5,259 bases of DNA from Geothrix sp. (GTDB lineage Bacteria > Acidobacteriota > Holophagae > Holophagales > Holophagaceae): positions 1 through 5,259 of the forward strand of contig JAMPXL010000112.1 in the NCBI GenBank assembly GCA_023701165.1, given 5' to 3'. Shown piece by piece: positions 3,390-5,259 of this stretch; position 1 is the first letter of the stretch; every line of letters begins with the position of its first letter. The position numbers and the translations under genes are program-made. The notes beneath the pieces are model-generated. The model was not told the origin of the DNA, did not search any database, and saw only the letters and a list, made by a program, of their open reading frames with translations.

Positions 3390-5259
3390 ATGCGCGAGAT
3401 GGACAAGGCTTTCGACTTCAGGACCGCGCAGACGCGCTGGTACTCAGTATGGGAGGACGCCAGGGCCTTCGAGGCCGCCCCCCAGAGCGGCAAGGCGCCC
3501 TGGTCCATCGTCATCCCGCCGCCCAACATCACGGGCAACCTGCACATGGGCCATGCCCTGGTGAACACGCTCCATGACGTGCTCACGCGCTTCAAGCGGG
3601 CCCAGGGTTTCGACGCCCTCTGGGTGCCCGGCACGGACCACGCGGGCATCGCCACCCAGATGATGGTGGAGCGCCAGCTTAAGGCCGAGGGCACGGACCG
3701 CCACCAGCTGGGCCGGGACGCCTTCGAGCAGCGCATCTGGGACTGGAAGGCGAAGAACCAGGGCGCCATCGAGCACCAGCTGAAGCGCCTGGGCTGCTCC
3801 GTGGACTGGACCCGCAACCGCTTCACCCTGGACCCCTCCCTCAACAAGGCCGTGCGCAAGGTCTTCGTGGAGAGCTACAAGGCCGGACGCATCTACCGTG
3901 GCCCCCGCATGATCCAGTGGGATCCGGCCCTGCAGACGGCCCTGAGCGACCTGGAAGTGAAATACGAGGAGCGCCGCGGCAAGCTCTGGCACCTGCGCTA
4001 CCCGCTGGCGGACGGCAGCGGCGATGTGGTCGTCGCCACCACCCGCCCCGAGACCATGCTGGGCGACACGGCCGTGGCCGTGCATCCCGACGATGCGCGC
4101 TACCAGGGCATGATCGGCAAGCTCATGGAGCACCCCCTGACGGGCCGCCAGATCCCCGTGGTGGCCGACAGCTTCGTGGACCCCGCCTTCGGCACCGGCT
4201 GCGTGAAGGTGACACCGGCCCACGACCCCAACGACTTCGCCGCGGGCCAGCGCCTGAAGCTGGAGTCCATCACCATCATCGGCTTCGACGCGAAGATGAC
4301 CGCCGCCGCGGGCGTCTATGGGGGCCTGGACCGCTTCGAGGCCCGCAAGCGCGTCGTGGCCGACCTGGAGGAACAGGGCTTCCTGGTGAAGGTGGAGGAC
4401 TACACCCACAAGATCAGCCTCAGCGACCGCAGCGGCGCCGTGCTGGAGCCGCTGGTCAGCGAGCAGTGGTTCATGGACGTGAAGGAGGCCGCCGCCAAGG
4501 CCCTGGAGGCCGTGAATTCCGGCGCCATCCAGTTCACGCCCGAGCACCACACGGCCGTGTGGAGCCACTGGCTCACCAACATCCAGGACTGGTGCATCAG
4601 CCGCCAGCTGGTCTGGGGCCACCGCATCCCCGCCTGGACCTGCGCGGCGTGCGGAGAGCTCCACGTCGAGATGGAGGCGCCCTCCGCATGCTGCGCATGC
4701 GGAGCAGGGGACCTGATCCAGGACCCGGACACGTTGGATACGTGGTTCTCGTCGGCGCTGTGGCCCTTCAGCGTGTTCGGCTGGCCCGACGAGACCGGCG
4801 AGCTGAAGCGCTACTACCCCACCAGCGTGCTCATCACAGGCTACGACATCCTCTTCTTCTGGGTGGCCCGCATGGCCATGGCGGGCCTCACGTGGATGGG
4901 CGAGGTGCCCTTCCGCAAGGTCTACTTCAACAGCCTGGTGCGCGACGCCAGCGGCCAGAAGATGAGCAAGACCAAGGGCAACGTCATCGATCCCCTCGAA
5001 GTCATGGAGGAGTACGGCACGGACGCGCTGCGCTTCTCCCTGGCCATCATGGCCGCCCCGGGCACAGACATCGCCATGAGCACCGCGCGCCTCGAAGCCA
5101 GCCGGAACTTCTGCAACAAGCTGTGGAATGCCTCACGGTTCGTCCAGATGAACCTCGATGAGTCCATCACGCTGGCGACAACGCCAGAATTCGGCGAAGC
5201 CGAATTCTGGATGGTGGGCCGCATGCGCGACAGCCTTGCCGCGGTCACCAAAGCCCTGG
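3390..5259 (+). CDS. valS: Valyl-tRNA synthetase, 3'-truncated by the window edge
   Basis: ValRS charges tRNA-Val with valine in the cytoplasm and hydrolyses misactivated threonine. The frame is open from 3321 to the window end; 623 residues are visible of a usual ~870-950. Class I motifs are present: HIGH-type PPPNITGNLHMGHA (H52-M-G-H55) and KMSKT (524-528), a variant of KMSKS. The CP1 editing domain is marked by ATTRPETMLGD (from ~216) and GTGCVKVTPAHDPND (to ~282, D279 within). A zinc ribbon has C418-x2-C421 and C434-x2-C437 (plus C435), followed by DPDTLDTWFSSALWPF. The anticodon-binding domain starts with NFCNKLWNASRFV. Most of that domain and the C-terminal coiled coil lie beyond the window. 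ATG 3390 is preferred because AAGGA (3380-3384) is 5 nt upstream; ATG 3384 and 3399 are in-frame alternatives. Two perfect palindromes lie inside the gene (4682-4704 and 5184-5210). No T-box leader was recognised. Identity is very secure. Confidence 0.97.
   Translation, partial: MREMDKAFDFRTAQTRWYSVWEDARAFEAAPQSGKAPWSIVIPPPNITGNLHMGHALVNTLHDVLTRFKRAQGFDALWVPGTDHAGIATQMMVERQLKAEGTDRHQLGRDAFEQRIWDWKAKNQGAIEHQLKRLGCSVDWTRNRFTLDPSLNKAVRKVFVESYKAGRIYRGPRMIQWDPALQTALSDLEVKYEERRGKLWHLRYPLADGSGDVVVATTRPETMLGDTAVAVHPDDARYQGMIGKLMEHPLTGRQIPVVADSFVDPAFGTGCVKVTPAHDPNDFAAGQRLKLESITIIGFDAKMTAAAGVYGGLDRFEARKRVVADLEEQGFLVKVEDYTHKISLSDRSGAVLEPLVSEQWFMDVKEAAAKALEAVNSGAIQFTPEHHTAVWSHWLTNIQDWCISRQLVWGHRIPAWTCAACGELHVEMEAPSACCACGAGDLIQDPDTLDTWFSSALWPFSVFGWPDETGELKRYYPTSVLITGYDILFFWVARMAMAGLTWMGEVPFRKVYFNSLVRDASGQKMSKTKGNVIDPLEVMEEYGTDALRFSLAIMAAPGTDIAMSTARLEASRNFCNKLWNASRFVQMNLDESITLATTPEFGEAEFWMVGRMRDSLAAVTKAL
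4682..4704. repeat. 10-bp perfect triloop palindrome over the valS zinc-knuckle codons
   Basis: The arm CTCCGCATGC (4682-4691) and its exact reverse complement (4695-4704) flank the loop TGC. The element encodes SACCACG, which contains the second pair of zinc-ribbon cysteines (C434, C437) and an extra C435. Alanine is written GCA, and GCA recurs just after the palindrome, whereas the rest of the gene nearly always uses GCC or GCG. This suggests local sequence constraint or an acquired segment. Confidence 0.55.
5184..5210. repeat. 12-bp perfect triloop palindrome at the valS catalytic/anticodon-domain junction
   Basis: The arm CCAGAATTCGGC (5184-5195) and its exact reverse complement (5199-5210) flank the loop GAA. 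The 27-nt element spans exactly nine codons and encodes PEFGEAEFW (residues 599-607). It lies in the variable linker after NKLWNASRFV, before the helices of the anticodon-binding domain. Glutamate is GAA in all three cases, whereas GAG dominates the gene, and CCA replaces the usual CCC or CCG. The apex resembles the palindrome at 3335-3363. Against E. coli ValRS recalled from memory the linker is not obviously longer, so replacement or divergence rather than simple insertion is possible. Confidence 0.65.

Noticed and set aside
3444..4664. Long minus-strand open frame (about 406 codons) opposite valS
   Set aside because: It is antisense to a clear valS frame. Its translation is His/Ala/Gly/Val-rich with no recognisable domain, typical of the mirror of GC3-biased codons.
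3917..5161. Forward open frame of about 414 codons inside valS in another frame
   Set aside because: The product is an Arg/Gly/Pro-rich shadow; the valS frame holds all synthetase motifs.

Overview
The window is GC-rich bacterial chromosome with tightly packed genes, strong GC bias at third codon positions and AGGAGG-type ribosome binding sites. No mobile element, phage gene, CRISPR array or RNA gene is visible. A secreted tetraheme c-type cytochrome beside an adaptor-type envelope protein points to a Gram-negative bacterium with extracytoplasmic electron transfer. A Holophagae/Geothrix-like acidobacterium or an Anaeromyxobacter-like deltaproteobacterium would fit, but this placement is an impression from gene content and composition only.

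Layout: (1) Positions 1-93 are the upstream region of bioB. It holds a 10+10 bp inverted repeat (69-98) whose right arm covers the first possible bioB start codon. (2) A forward group of three genes follows: biotin synthase bioB (94-1074), a hemerythrin-domain protein only 5 nt downstream (1080-1742), and after 70 nt a small protein with two CDGSH [2Fe-2S] motifs (1813-2058). (3) Two genes on the minus strand converge on this group, with only 6 nt between the facing stop codons: a short HlyD/RND-type periplasmic adaptor (2065-2793) and, upstream of it, a small secreted tetraheme cytochrome (2838-3185). (4) A 204-nt divergent intergenic region (3186-3389) carries promoter-like elements, a pair of mutually exclusive small hairpins, a heptamer direct repeat and a 13-bp triloop palindrome. 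(5) valS, valyl-tRNA synthetase, starts at 3390 and is open to the right edge, so it is truncated by the window.

Biotin synthesis and valine charging are housekeeping functions. Four consecutive small-to-medium proteins use iron cofactors: BioB (a [4Fe-4S] and a sacrificial [2Fe-2S] cluster), the putative di-iron hemerythrin protein, the two-cluster CDGSH protein and the tetraheme cytochrome. The adaptor separates the cytochrome from the other three. The first three share one strand. BioB destroys its [2Fe-2S] cluster during catalysis, so a link to cluster repair or resupply is an attractive but untested hypothesis.

The most unusual structural signal is a set of three near-perfect palindromes with exactly 3-nt loops in and just before valS (3335-3363, 4682-4704, 5184-5210). 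Two lie inside the coding sequence, one over the zinc-knuckle cysteines and one exactly codon-aligned at a domain junction. Both are written in codons otherwise uncommon in the gene. They may be copies of a dispersed palindromic repeat family that tolerates insertion into reading frames.
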